In this document: piece by piece, positions 35,801 through 47,300 of the stretch
Position numbering within the stretch: the first letter of the stretch is position 1
Layout of the letters: each line of letters begins with the position of its first letter
NCBI GenBank assembly: GCA_946902985.2
Contig: OX336395.1
Span: forward strand, 14,858,708-14,922,707
Length of the DNA stretch: 64,000 bases
Source of the DNA: Meconema thalassinum
Lineage: Eukaryota; Arthropoda; Insecta; Orthoptera; Tettigoniidae
Direction: 5' to 3'
The notes under the pieces: generated by a model
Told to the model about the DNA's origin: nothing
What the model saw: the letters and a program-made list of their open reading frames with translations, nothing else
Database searches by the model: none
Made by a program: the position numbers and the translations under genes

Positions 35801-37177
35801 AGGACATTATACCACAGTAACCAAACCTGAAGCACTGTGTGGCTCGGCAAAAAATCATCAAGTAAATAAATTCCAACACCACGGCATAGCAGTCTTGAAG
35901 AATCACAGGACCTTAATTTGTGTGGAATTCAAACGACGATAATTTCATATGATTGACCGAGAATCGAACCTTGAGCACCTTGGTCAGTAAATTACTTCAT
36001 GTGAGAATCGTGACGCAAACAAAGAGAGGACTTCAAAATTCCAGAAGGCCTATACCTACAGATGTAATTAATAAATCAACATCTAAGACATGATACCACA
36101 GTAATCAAAGCTGAAGCACTGTGTGGCTCAGAAACATTGATCATTGAAGGTAGATCTCTTAGTAAGGACATTATACCACAGTAATCAAATCTGAAGCACT
36201 GTGTGGCTCAGAAACATTGATCATTGAAGGTAGATCTCTTAGTATGGACATTATACCACAGTAATCACACCTGAAGCACTATGTGGCTCAGAAACATTGA
36301 TTATTGAAGGTAGATCTCTTAGTAAGGACATTATACCACAGTAATCACACCTGAAGCTCTATACGGCTCAGAAACAATGATCACTGAAGGTAGATATCTT
36401 AGTAAGGACATTATACCACAGTAATCACACCAGAAGCACTGGGTGGCTCAGAAACATTGATCATTGAAGGTAGACCTCTTAGTAAGGACATTATGCCACA
36501 GTTATCAAACCTGAAGCTCTATATGACTCAAAAACATTGATCAATGAAGGTAGATTTCTTAGTAAGGACATTATACCACAGTAATCACACCTGAAGCTCT
36601 ATATGGCTCAGAAACATTGATCATTGAAAGTGGATCTCTTAGTAAGGACATTATACCACAATAATCAAAGCTGAAGCACTGTGTGGCTCAGAAACATTGA
36701 TCATTGAAGGTAGATTTCTTGGTAAGGACATTATACCACAGTAACCAAATCTGAAGCACTGTGTGGCTCAGAAAAATTAATCATTGGAGGTAGATCCCAT
36801 AGTAAGGACATTATACCACAGTAATCACACCTGAAGCATTGTGTGACTCAGAAACACTGATCATTGAAGTTAGATCTCTTAGTAAGGACATAGAGAAACA
36901 AGAAAGGAAAATCCTTGGTCCAGTCTGCTCAGAAGAAATCTGGGTGAAACGGAAGTGTCGGGAGATTCATCAGCATTCTGAAAAGATCACTGACACCTTC
37001 AGGAAAAGACAATTTAAGTTCTACTGCAACATTCTCAGAATGAAGCATCACAGGTTCACCAAAATGGTTCCCAACCTTGCTCTCTCAATGCAAGTAAAGA
37101 ACCAGTCGCTTAGTGAAACAAAGAACTTCAAAAATTGGCATCTCAGAAGAAATTACATAAGATCGACCCCAGTTTAA
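32862..37177 (+). pseudogene. Decayed, rearranged LINE with internal satellite (left copy)
   Basis: Plus-strand pieces of a second non-LTR family: a linker region at 33200-33470, RSSVEQILNLKT near 34400, LAYADD (active-site box) near 34761, and a C-terminal part near 36870-37090 (IEKQERKILGPVCSEEIWVK, KITDTFRKRQFKFYCNILRM). A segment at about 32862-33015 is a diverged copy of 33862-34020. Between the active site and the C-terminus an 80-bp unit has been amplified. Many stops and shifts make it non-functional. It lies mostly in intron 1, opposite to the gene, and corresponds to 48000-51390 in the right arm. Confidence 0.8.
35150..36880 (+). repeat. 80-bp tandem array derived from LINE coding sequence (left)
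   Basis: The string GGACATTATACCACAG recurs at 80-bp spacing (35243, 35323, 35403, 35483). Two blocks of about 8 and 10 units flank a roughly 260-bp non-repeat piece. Each unit still encodes a LINE-like peptide (GSETLIIEGRSLSKDI). The last unit runs into the intact downstream LINE sequence at about 36870, which shows its origin. The right counterpart is 48215-49250. Confidence 0.9.
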
Positions 37178-37689
37178 AACAGTAATTAACAGCCGCCATT
37201 TTGCTGAGAAAATTAATACAACGACCAATAAATCATGGACTGAAGAACGGAGGTGTCAATATTATTATTAGGAAAATTAAAACAATCATTACAGATACAG
37301 ATTCCTATTTGGTAGGTGGCCGATTACCTAATTAGTTGGTTGGTTCCACAGTTTAGGGGATGCGACAATGCGGTCATGTAGCCCCGTGTACTTTGGGTGT
37401 GTGTATAATCTGTATGCTAACCGCTGTTAATTGTGATGGCCGTATTAGTGTGTGATTTCTGTAATTCAGGTAAAGATTGCAGACAATCAATTTTCATGCA
37501 GTTCCTGTTTTTGCCACCAAATGCTACCGTCAACGACAACTAGTTGTGAACTTGGTTACTAGACGCCACCGCAGTCGGCTCCTGGCGACGAACGTTAAGA
37601 CTTAAAAGCATTAGTCAAATCTAACCTTTAATTTAGCTTCACAAATGTGTAATTAGAGGAAGGATCTTTTTACATGCCATAAATCTATG

Positions 37690-37885
37690 ACATGCGACCG
37701 CCGGCCTTACTTTCCCTCCGAAGGAAGGCATACTGAGGGATATTCAGCGCTCTTAAAAAATCCGACGATATCGGCCAGGTTTGAACCTGCGTTCTTGGGC
37801 ATAGAAGCTCAGTTTGCTACAAACTATGCCACCGAAGCGATAACCTAGATGTTGGGCCCCAAAAAAGAGAATTATCACCATCACT
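37690..37885 (-). mobile_element. tRNA-like SINE plus SINE tail
   Basis: On the minus strand, 37840-37760 has a box A-like GGCATAGTTTGTAGC and a box B match GGTTCAAACC, suggesting a pol III-type SINE head. Directly next to it, in plus orientation, is a tail-like piece (CCTAGATGTTGGGCCCC) related to 32180-32234. No target-site duplication was identified. It lies in intron 1 of the left gene, outside the high-identity arm. Confidence 0.5.
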
Positions 37886-38002
37886 ATTTGGTAGTAGTAA
37901 GTCACATGAAAAAATTCCTATTAATTTCCCAAAGATTTCTCATGCTCATCAGTAATGGTTCACAATATATGTAACAATGTATGGAACTAAAATACAACTT
38001 AC

Positions 38003-38053
38003 AATCTCATAGAATTCTTCTGGTTCACATTTGATAGATGGTTGGCCCTCCAT
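38003..38053 (-). CDS. Left zinc-finger gene, exon 1 (start codon)
   Basis: The exon encodes MEGQPSIKCEPEEFYEI and ends in ATT|GTAAGT (phase 0). IKCE is a SUMO-acceptor-type motif and KxEP-rich starts are common in insect zinc-finger proteins. Upstream, CTGTGTTGTAG followed by 13 nt and the ATG looks like a splice acceptor, so a 5' UTR exon probably lies further right. The right gene has the same arrangement (CTGTGTTCTAG before its ATG). The peptide is clearly related to right exon 1 but much more diverged than exons 3 and 4. Confidence 0.8.
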
Positions 38054-39679
38054 AATGTTGAGGAATCTACAACACAGGATAATTAAGTAATATACATATT
38101 TAACATTCAGGATACACTGTAACAGGATATATTTGTGGTTTACACACAGAAAAGTTAAATGGTATATTCCAATACCCTTCCAGGAATTATTTTTGTGTTT
38201 TGCTCTATTTTCTTTAAATGTATGCAACCATACATAAAATGGAATTTCTATCTACGTCAGGGCTCTGAGGATGATGAATAAGTATCCCTGTAAATGCATA
38301 ACCCTTCGGAACCTTGCAGAAGTGTTTCCTTCTTAGTAACCAATAAAGAGGTGGTGGTGTTGATTGCTGCTCCAAGGGGCCTAACTATTTGGTGCTGATA
38401 TGGAATGAATAGCCTTATTTTGGTAAGAACCTTCCACATGAATTGTTTTTATCATCACAAATTATAAAGGTCAAGATGGTGTTTGTGTGTTTATCATATG
38501 AACAGTTCTAGATTGTTTAAATAGGACTGGGGATTCAGAGAGACAGTGATGCTCGACAGGCAATTGCTGAAGTGCAGTACTAGGAAACCAAGTCAACAAT
38601 TTTTATGTGTACATTACTCAGCATAATGTACAGCCTTTCAACCCCCAGTCACTTTGATATGAATGGCTAAGCATAGGGTACAAATTGCACTATACTGAGC
38701 ATAGTTATTATGTATATTGTGACTGTACACAACACGAGCAAAGGATTGAACCAACGACTTGGACGCAGCGTGTGTACAGAATTATTGAGTGAGACATCTG
38801 CGAGGATTAGCATCTTTGACCTCCACTTTTTGCCAGATAACCTTGAACAAGTGAAAAGTTAAAGGAAGTAGGAGGCATTTGCTACCTCTCTGAGAAAACA
38901 AGAAGCCAAGTTAATTCCAAAAGTTTCCATTGATTGCAATCAGCAGGGTTTGGGCTGGTCATGGAAAAGTATTGCTTTTATAATTGTAATATTGTGGCTG
39001 ACACGGCGAGAAATGTGGTGTGGCACCGTAGTTTTAGCGTTACCGGTATTTCATGGTGCGCTCAGAACTATCTGACCTTACAAGTTGATTCCTAGTTCCC
39101 AGCTTATTTCGTTCCTACCGACACCGAAATCATTGTGTGTGGCTGCACTGCCTGCTTGTCCTTAGCTGCCCTATAACATTTTCATACCTGCCAACCTTAC
39201 AAAACCAAAACTTAGGCGATTTTCATATGAGGGGCAAATATTAGCGCAATTAATTGACAAACTAAACTGCAAAATTAATGATTTAAACTAACATTCGGCA
39301 CTTATTATCCCATCACTCCCACTTTTAAGACCATTCTCTTCACTTCTTCTTTCTTTACTACACTTTACATTATCTTGGATCTTCTTTGTTCCCGCGTGTT
39401 TCGAAATATCACCTTTTCCACCAATGTCATATAAAACATTACGTTGGGAGAACTGTTTCGAAAAGACAGAGTTGTATTTTTACGGCACAGTGAACACTCA
39501 AACAACGAGGAAAAACACTAGAATGTAACAATCATTTTGCAGCAAGGTCAATAAGCAACCGCTTACACTGAAACAAATCCCATTTACGAATTCTGGTAGC
39601 CCAATATCATGCCCAAAATAAACACTTCCAAAAAATACGGTATGGAAAATATTGGAAGTTCACCAAAAATTTACAAACA

Positions 39680-40357
39680 TCTGACAAGTTCAATCGATAG
39701 AAACATGATGCATAATATGTATATTACACATACCGTAACTTTTTACTAAAGGAAATACGGCACCTTACTTACGTTATAAATAGGCTATGTTATTTTCCAA
39801 CGGTCAATTTAATTTTCGAATTTGTAATTAAGTATTCTGCGTTTGTGAATACTCTTACATCAAATGTTGACATAATGGGCCTAAATAGTACATGGCAAAT
39901 GCACGTAGGTCCTATTATTAATTTACCTGAGTTTGATTTTGCCAAACAATGTTCCTTATTGACAGGGCTACAGTTATACAATATTACGGTACATGTAATT
40001 TTCTGAAAATTACTTAAAGTTTAAATTTAGACTAAAATATCGAGAGAAAGAAACGCTTTTCGTTCTCTAGGAAGGACCCGGCGTAAATACTCGCATAAAA
40101 CCGCACTTCACTCCCAAATATTCTTTGATTCCAGAGTTCAATGATTTTAGCTTTTCCTTGCCTCTTGCGTTACAATGCGAACACTTCACAACAACTCACA
40201 TCTTTGTCCCATTGGCCTTGCGTCACCAATTGATAATTTCCAAATGCAGGAAATTGCTCAGAAACGAGCAGGACATTCAAGAAATTGTCTGACAAGTTCA
40301 ATCGATAGCGAAATTATGCATAATATGTATATTATACAACTTTTTACTAAGGAAATA
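39680..40357 (+). repeat. Short direct duplication about 0.6 kb apart
   Basis: A segment at 39680-39770 (TCTGACAAGTTCAATCGATA, CATAATATGTATATTA, CTTTTTACTAA) recurs at 40288-40357 in the same orientation with small gaps. It may mark the two ends of an insertion or a local duplication. Confidence 0.6.
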
Positions 40358-40653
40358 CCTTACTTAATGATCGGTCCGTGCTGTAGTTCTTTTCCTTGAA
40401 GCTGTATTTTCAACGGAACCTACTTTTGAAAGAAGACGCGAATTATTTTTTTGAAGTACATTATAGAATCCTTCCCACTATGGATCTTTGAAATTGATCG
40501 TCACAAGTAATATTCTACCAACAAACGTTTCCTCCATTGAGCATATACGGTGCAGTATGAAAGAACACGCAATGCTGCCTGGTTTAGCAAACTGGCAAAT
40601 TGTACAAAACTCTATGTTCTGGTACATATTAAAGAAAACAGACCATTGTTCGT

Positions 40654-40884
40654 CTAGTGTTGTGTCTTAATCCAAGTTGAACTTTTAGAATAAGCCCTTA
40701 CGTTGCAGAACAGGTCGAATATTGAATCATCTATTTCTACACCTCTTGACTGTAAGTATTGAATATATGGTACAATATCCTTAAAACTGTGGTCCTTAAT
40801 GTTTTGATGTTCCAAACATTTGAAACACTTGAATTCCTCCATAGGTTGCATCCATTTATCGAAGTAGGCTACACATTGTAGGAT
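40654..40884 (-). pseudogene. Probable hAT transposase fragment
   Basis: The minus strand reads YFDKWMQPMEEFKCFKCLEH, then QNIKDHSFKDIVPYIQYLQS, then VEIDDSIFDLFCN. This resembles the segment of hAT transposases that contains an aromatic-rich helix followed by a D-x-F-C-N motif. It is closed by a stop upstream and loses similarity downstream. Other pieces may lie near 41150-41290. The assignment is from memory of the family pattern. Confidence 0.4.
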
Positions 40885-41811
40885 TCACAGGAACATACAC
40901 ACCTTGCATTCTTCATCCAAACCATCTTCTCAATTTTTATTTAACATCCGTCTGACTTTAAGGGGAAAACCTAAATGAGCAATCAAGAAAAATGCCTAAC
41001 ATTTTCGATAAATTCGAAATGCCTGCCGGACATAACCAAAATGAATGAAAAGCAGGATATGTTGGTAACCCTCCGTAGGACAAATCCACTTAAAAGTAAT
41101 ATTCTTATACAGACCCTGTATATTGAGACAATCTGTCGTGGTAAAACTGTTTCAAGATACTTACCTCACTTCTGTAGCCTCAAAAAATTAATATTGCGAA
41201 CACAGTGTGTTGAGCTGTACTGGTCACAAGTTCGTCTTCACACTGCTTCTCTAAGTAGACTCGCAGGTTGAAGGTAAGTAGAGTAGTGGCCAGCTGTTTA
41301 AGATCAGCCAAGTTATGAATATCACGAAACAAATAACAAAATTAAACGAAAATTGAGGGGAGTGCGTCTCATGATCACCCAGTGATAAGAAGGTAATGAA
41401 ATGTTAATTATTCCTTGCCCCCGCCCTGTCACGGCCAAGATTATAGGATCAAAATAATTCATGAACCAGTCTCAAGCATGACATGGACTCCTTAACATCA
41501 TCGGGTCTAGATCTTGGTAGGCTGAGAAAAACTACAAATGACTTCTTTATTTGCTACCTCCCCATTCCTTCTTCCCAACTACACGCACTAGTACAAAGTG
41601 CCTTCATGTATCTGGGATGATCCTTCCGAATATGTGGTCATTGCAATCTATTACCCTACTACATCATGTCCACAATCATTGTCATTCATCATAACAAACG
41701 GTATTTCGGCTAATTTCAACAGGTTATCATCAGATTGTATCGTGTGTTTGACTCCCGTGGAGTGTTATCTTACATAAGATATACTGAACTATATTCTTAA
41801 TAATTTCACAT

Positions 41812-42612
41812 CTGAGTTTTGCTGATGACATCGTTATCTTAGCCGACACACCACATGATTTGAATGAAATTCTTAAATGGTATGGATTCTGTCGTGAGGA
41901 AAGAATTCACGATGAAAATTAATAAATGTATAACGAAGATACTGGAATCCAGCCTAAAGAAATCTTAAACCCCTACGGACGTCAAACTGACAGCCGAAGA
42001 GCTAAGGGATGTAGGAGACTTCTGTTACGGTGCGGTACTTGGGATGCAAAATGACCAGTGATGGACGAAAAGAAGAAGATATAAAAATAGGTTGGTGTAG
42101 GCAAGGAAAGCATTTCTACTGGAAATAAATCGGTTGACATCGAATATAGGCTACATTTAGGTATTAGGCAGTCATTTTTGAAGGCCTTTGTCTGGAGCGT
42201 GGTGCACTATGGAACTGAAACTTGGAATGTTGGAGCAGGAGAGAAGAGGAGAATTGAAGCGTTCGAAAAGTGGTGTTACAGGAGAATGATGAGGACCGGA
42301 TGGCTAGATAGGGTGAAGAGCTATTAAGACGATTGGGAGACGAGAGATGTTAGTGACGACTGCTTATGAAGAGAAGGAATAGGTTGGTAGGATACCTACA
42401 CACCATGACACCCAGGTATATCAAACCTAACTATGGAAGGAAGAGTCGAAGATAAGAACTCAAGGGGTCGACCAAGGGTAGAATATGTCAAACTGATTGC
42501 CTCGGATGTAGGGTGTGGTACCTATGTAGAGGTGAAACGATTCGCTAAGACAGGGAAGATTAGAAGGCTGCATCGAACGAGTCGAAAGACTGTAAACTTA
42601 AACAACAATTCA
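41812..42612 (+). pseudogene. 5'-truncated RTE-like LINE (same family as 18.1-21.2 kb)
   Basis: It starts within the reverse transcriptase at FADDIVILADTP (about 41816), then has VVHYGTETWNVGAGEKRRIE (about 42200) and the C-terminal DVGCGTYVEVKRFAK region. It ends with ACTTAAACAACAATTC, parallel to the end of the longer element. Several frame changes are present. It sits in the spacer in the same orientation as the right gene. Confidence 0.8.
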
Positions 42613-43543
42613 TAATTTAGATTTTAGACTGTAATGTCGTGTTCAGTGCACAAATATTGTGACTATAACCACACACAAAGATGTTATGTGTCTAAGGAGG
42701 ACGAGGATGAGGGCATTCAATAATTATGTTTCGAACAAGGTGACTTGTAACAGTAGGAGGATGTTTTGTGCAGAATTAACGCATTTCATAGACAATATCT
42801 CACTTTTTGGCGAGAATGAGCAATCCGAGAACTCTTTTTCTTGTTAGATGACACATCCAAGCAGGAGTATTTCTAATGTTGTGGAAATATGGGACAAAAC
42901 TAAGTTAAGCTAATTAGTGTTACGGCGGAAGGATATTGTATACTCAGTGCACAGCGCAGATTATCAGTGATACGCTGTTTACAATAATTAACCGTCGAGG
43001 ATATAGAGGTATCCCTGACAGAGGTATGTACCTAAGAACATCTTAACGATGATATTATACACAAATAATTCCCATGTTAGTTTTGTAAGTGTGTATTGAT
43101 AAATAGATCTTTCTCTCGCGTCCGTTCAATGAGGAGGATGTAAAAGTTTTCATTTGAGCTGGGCATTGTGTGGTATCTGGAGGCCTGTACACAGCTAGTC
43201 CTGATTCTCAAAGAAGCGTGTGCTACGATCAGTTCGGAACCTATTTCAGTCGCGCTGATAGTTGTGTTACTAACAATCAGATATCGCCGCCTCGACCAAA
43301 CATTGTTCAGGTTTGTGTGTGTTAGGGAACAGCGGAACTGAATTTACTCGGCATTACTCTCTAACTCATTTGATCAAGTAGGATGTACTGTTATTGATAG
43401 CCTACTGTGCACCTCACATGATATATTAGGAATACATTTGGAGGAGTGAGATTACCTCATTTGATGTATGAGGCTATTTCGGCAAATAAGTGCGTATGTA
43501 AATAATGTTCAGGTGAATTTCTGTGTTCTAGTTTTCTAACGTA

Positions 43544-43612
43544 ATGGACGAGCAAGCTGTGATCAAAAGTGAGCCGGAATGGTCGACAGAAACAGATGAC
43601 TTGGCCGATATT
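43544..43612 (+). CDS. Right zinc-finger gene, exon 1 (start codon)
   Basis: The 69-nt exon encodes 23 residues: MDEQAVIKSEPEW, then STETDDLADI. The donor ATT|GTAAGTG is at phase 0. A CTGTGTTCTAG acceptor lies 12 bases before the ATG, so a 5' UTR intron is likely, as in the left copy. The exon aligns to left exon 1 at M-x-x-Q-x-x-IK-x-EPE, then extends six residues longer. About 35 bp of intron after the donor also resemble the left copy, so the exons are homologous although diverged. Confidence 0.78.
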
Positions 43613-44384
43613 GTAAGTGTATTATAATTCCACACATTGTGTAACAATGCAATCTTAGTGATGTCCAAGGCATAATGTTTGTAGCTAGCAAGGTTAATTA
43701 TATTAAGCAGTAACTGTTAACTAGAGGGCATATTGTGTCTGTATTTTCATACTTGTGTATTAATTGCCATTTAGAAGCTGAAACAATGCCTCTTCTTTAT
43801 GCAATAGAGATAGTACATAGCCGTTGTTTTGAATAATGACGTACATTGTTGCCACATCATAATATGTATGTTACTGCACTGACTCACTAGAAAGCGAGAT
43901 TTATAGCAAGATTATATTTGGAATCCCCTCTGTTCCAAGACTTGAATTGCTAGAGGCTGGGGAGAGAGTACTACTTATTGCAATCATCGCTCGATGTCTA
44001 CAACAAAAGCAAGCTGAGAAAGTTCAATCAATTTCTTTGGTAATCAGGGTAGCCAACCTGTAAAGTTAAATTCACCTAGATTTCCTTCATAAATCCCCGA
44101 GATTTGAATTTTTTTCCATTTGTCCTCCTGGATAAACAGATCATATTGCCGAGGTGGCCTCGCGTTCCCTCATCGGCCATGATGGTTGTCCTGGTTTCCT
44201 GACTTGTGGCTTTAGTCACGTTCGTCTGCCAGGCGAGTCTTGTTTTGAGACAGCGCATGACGTCACGTTACGTCAGTCTCCGAGCAGTTTCAAGTCAGAC
44301 AAGATACTTGGGGATGAGGAGGATCACCTAGATTGGTTCCTAATGATCAACCATTTGTGTTCTTGCCTACGGCTTGAGATAGAA
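43613..44384. other. Start of intron 1, right gene
   Basis: No gene is recognised. A GC-richer patch at about 44150-44300 contains a TGACGTCA motif near 44259-44266 and borders the 105-bp array. Confidence 0.4.
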
Positions 44385-47300
44385 AGTAGGTTGTCCTCAC
44401 AAGGTTGGATATAAGGTTGGAGATAGAAGGTCGACCATATTTGGGTTTAGTGGCTACCATTTTGGTTCTTGAATACGGTCTGAGAGAAAGTAGGTTGTCC
44501 TCACAAGGCTGAATATTAGGTTAGAGGAAGAGAGTTGACCATATTTGGGTTTAGTGGCCACCATTTTGGTTCTTGACTACGGTCTGAGAGAAAAAGTAGG
44601 TTGTCCTCACAAGGCTGAATATTAGGTTGGAGGTAGAGGGTCGACCATATTAGGGTTTAGTGGCCACAATTTTGGTTCTTGAATACGGTCTGCGAGAAAG
44701 TAGGTTGTCCTCACAGGGCTGAATATTAGGTTGGAGGTAGACGTTTGACCATAATAGGGTTTAGTGGCCACCATTTTGGTTCTTGACTACGGTCTGAGAG
44801 AGAAAGTAGGTTGTCCTCACAAGGCTTTATATTAGGTTGGAGGTAGAGGGTCGACCATATTAGGGTTTAGTGGTCACCATTTTGGTTCATGCCTACGGTC
44901 TGAGAGAGAAACTGTGTTGTACTCACAAGGCTGAATATTAGGTTACAGGAAGAGGGTCGACCATATTAGGGTTTAGTTGCCACCATTTTGGTTCTTGTCT
45001 GTGTCTAAGAGAGAAAGTAGGTTGTCCTCACAAGGCTGAATATTAGGTTGGAGGTAGAGGATCGACCATATTATGGTTTTGTGGCCACCATTTTGGTTCT
45101 TGGCTATAGTCTGAGAGGGAAAGTAGGATTTCCTCACAAGGCTGAATATCAGGTTGGAGGTAGAGGGTCGACCATAGTAGGGTTTAGTTGCCACAATCTT
45201 GGTTCTTGGCTACGGTCTGAGAGAGAAAGTAGGTTGTCCTCACAAGGCTGAATATTAGGTTGGAGGTAGAGGATCGACCATATTAGGGTTTAGTTGCCAC
45301 CATTTTGGTTCTTGACTACGGTCTGAGAGAAAGTAGGTAGTCCTCACAAGGCTGAATATTATGTTGGAGGTAGAGGGTCGACCATATTAGGGGATACTGG
45401 CCACCATTTTGGTTCTTGCCTATGGTCTGAGAGAGTAAGTAGGTTGTCCTCACAAGGCTGAATATTAGATTGGATGTAGAGTGTCACCATATTAGGGGTA
45501 AGTGGCCACCATTTTGGTTCTTGACTAAGGTCTGAGAGAGAAAGTAGGTTGTCCTCACAAGGCTGAATATTAGGTTACATGATGAGGGTCGACCATATTA
45601 GGGTTTAGTTGCCACCATTTTGGTTCTTGTCTACGGTCTAAGAGAGAAAGTATGTTGTCCTCACAAGTCTGAATATAAGTTGGAGGTAGAGGGTCGACCA
45701 TATTTGGATTTAGTGGCCACCATTTTGGTTCTTGCCTACGGTCTGAGAGAGAAAGTAGGTTGTACGCACAAGGCTGGATATTACGTTGGAGGTAGAGGGT
45801 GGACCATATTGGGGTTTAGTGGCCACCAATTTGGTCCATGACTACGGTCCGAGAGAGTAAGTAGGTTGTCCTCACAAGGCTGAATATCAGTTTGGAGGTA
45901 GAGAGGGTCGACCATATTATCAGTTTAGTGGCCACCATTTTGGTTCTTGACTACGGTCCGAGAGAGTAAGTAGGTTGCCCTCAGAAGGCTGAATATTAGG
46001 TTGGATGTAGAAGGTCGACCCTATTAGGGAATAGTGTCCACCATTTTGGTTCTTGACTACGGTCCGAGAGAGAAAGTAGGTTGTCCTCACAAGGCTGAAT
46101 ATTAGGTTAGAGGAAGAGGGTCGACCATATTAGGGTTTAGTGGCCACCACTTTGGTTCTTGCCTACAGTCTGAGGGAAAGTAGGTTGTCCTCACAAGGCT
46201 GAATATTAGGTTGGAGGTAGAGGGTCGACCATATTAGGGTTTAGTTGCCACCATTTTGGTTCTTGTCTACGGTCTAAGAGAGAAAGTAGGTTGTTCTCAC
46301 AAGGCTGAATATTAGGTTGGAGGTAGAGGGTCGACCATATTAGGGTTCAGTTGCCACCATTTTGGGTCTTGCCTATGGTCTGAGAGAGAAAGTAGGTTGT
46401 TCTCACAAGGCCGAATATTAGGTTGGAGGTAGAGGGTCGACCATATTAGGGTTTATTGGCCACCATTTTGGTTCTTGCCTACGGTCTTAGAGGGAAAGTA
46501 GGTTGTCCACACATGGCTGAATATTAGGTTAGAGGAAGAGGGTCGACCATATTAGGGTTTATTTGCCTCCATTTTGGTTCTTGGCTACGGTCTAAGAGAG
46601 AAAGTAGGTTGTCCTCACAAGGCTGAATATTAGGTTGGTGATAGAGGGTCGACCATATTAGGGTTTAGTTGCCACCATTTGATTCTTGCCTACGGTCTGA
46701 GAAAGTAGGTTGTCCTCACAAGGCTTTATATTAGGTTGGAGGTAGAGGGTCGACCATATTAGGGTTTAGTGGTCACCATTTTGGTTCATGCCTATGGTCT
46801 GAGAGAGAAACTAGGTTGTACTCACAAGGCTGAATATTAGGTTAGAGGAAGAAGGTCGACCATATTAGGGTTTAGTTGCCACCATTTTGGTTCTTGACTA
46901 CGGTCCGCGAGGGAAAGTAGGTTGTCCTCACAAGGCTGAATATTATGTTGGAGGTGGAGGGTCGACCATATTAGGGTTTAGTGGCCACCATTTTGGTTCT
47001 TGCCTATGGTCTGAGAGGGAACGTAGGTTGTCCTCACAAGGCTTAATATTAGGTTGGAGGAAGAGGGTCGACCATATTAGGGTCTAGTGGCCCCCATTTT
47101 GGTTCTATGGAACGGTCTGAGAGAGTAAGTAGGTTGTCCTCACAAGGCTGAATATTAGGTTGGAGGTAGAGTGTCGACCATATTTTTGTTATGTGGCCAC
47201 CATTTTGGTTCTTGATTACTGTCTGAGAGAGAAAGTAGGTTGTCCTCACAAGGCTGAATATTAGGTTGGAGGTCGACCATATTAGGGGTTAGTGGCCACC

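Larger units (their letters stand above)
21233..37508 (-). repeat. Left arm of large inverted duplication
   Basis: This arm is the reverse-complement counterpart of about 47587-62686. Paired landmarks run in inverted order: the 88-codon frame, the LINE fragment, the 67-bp array, exon 4, a mariner MITE, exon 3, a decayed LINE with an 80-bp array, and a shared intron piece near 37.2-37.5 kb. Hand counts give 14 differences in about 264 bp for the outermost segment and 8 in 129 bp for exon 3. The arms differ by insertions, array lengths and one exon-containing deletion. Ends were placed by eye and may be off by tens of bases. Confidence 0.9.
38054..43543. promoter_or_regulatory. Spacer between the divergent first coding exons; promoters expected here
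   Basis: Both zinc-finger copies are transcribed outward from this 5.5-kb spacer, so their promoters and 5' UTR exons should lie in it. Candidates are GC-richer stretches at about 39000-39180 (left gene) and 43200-43320 (right gene, where CAG|GTTTGT at about 43309 could be a UTR donor). No TATA box or start site can be fixed by reading. The spacer also holds a hAT fragment, a LINE 3' fragment and a short direct duplication, listed separately. Confidence 0.4.

Noticed and set aside
37949..38227. 92-codon frame read as a single protein
   Set aside because: Only the last part from 38053 is a coding exon. A splice acceptor precedes its ATG and a GTAAGT donor ends it; the rest is intron or untranslated DNA.
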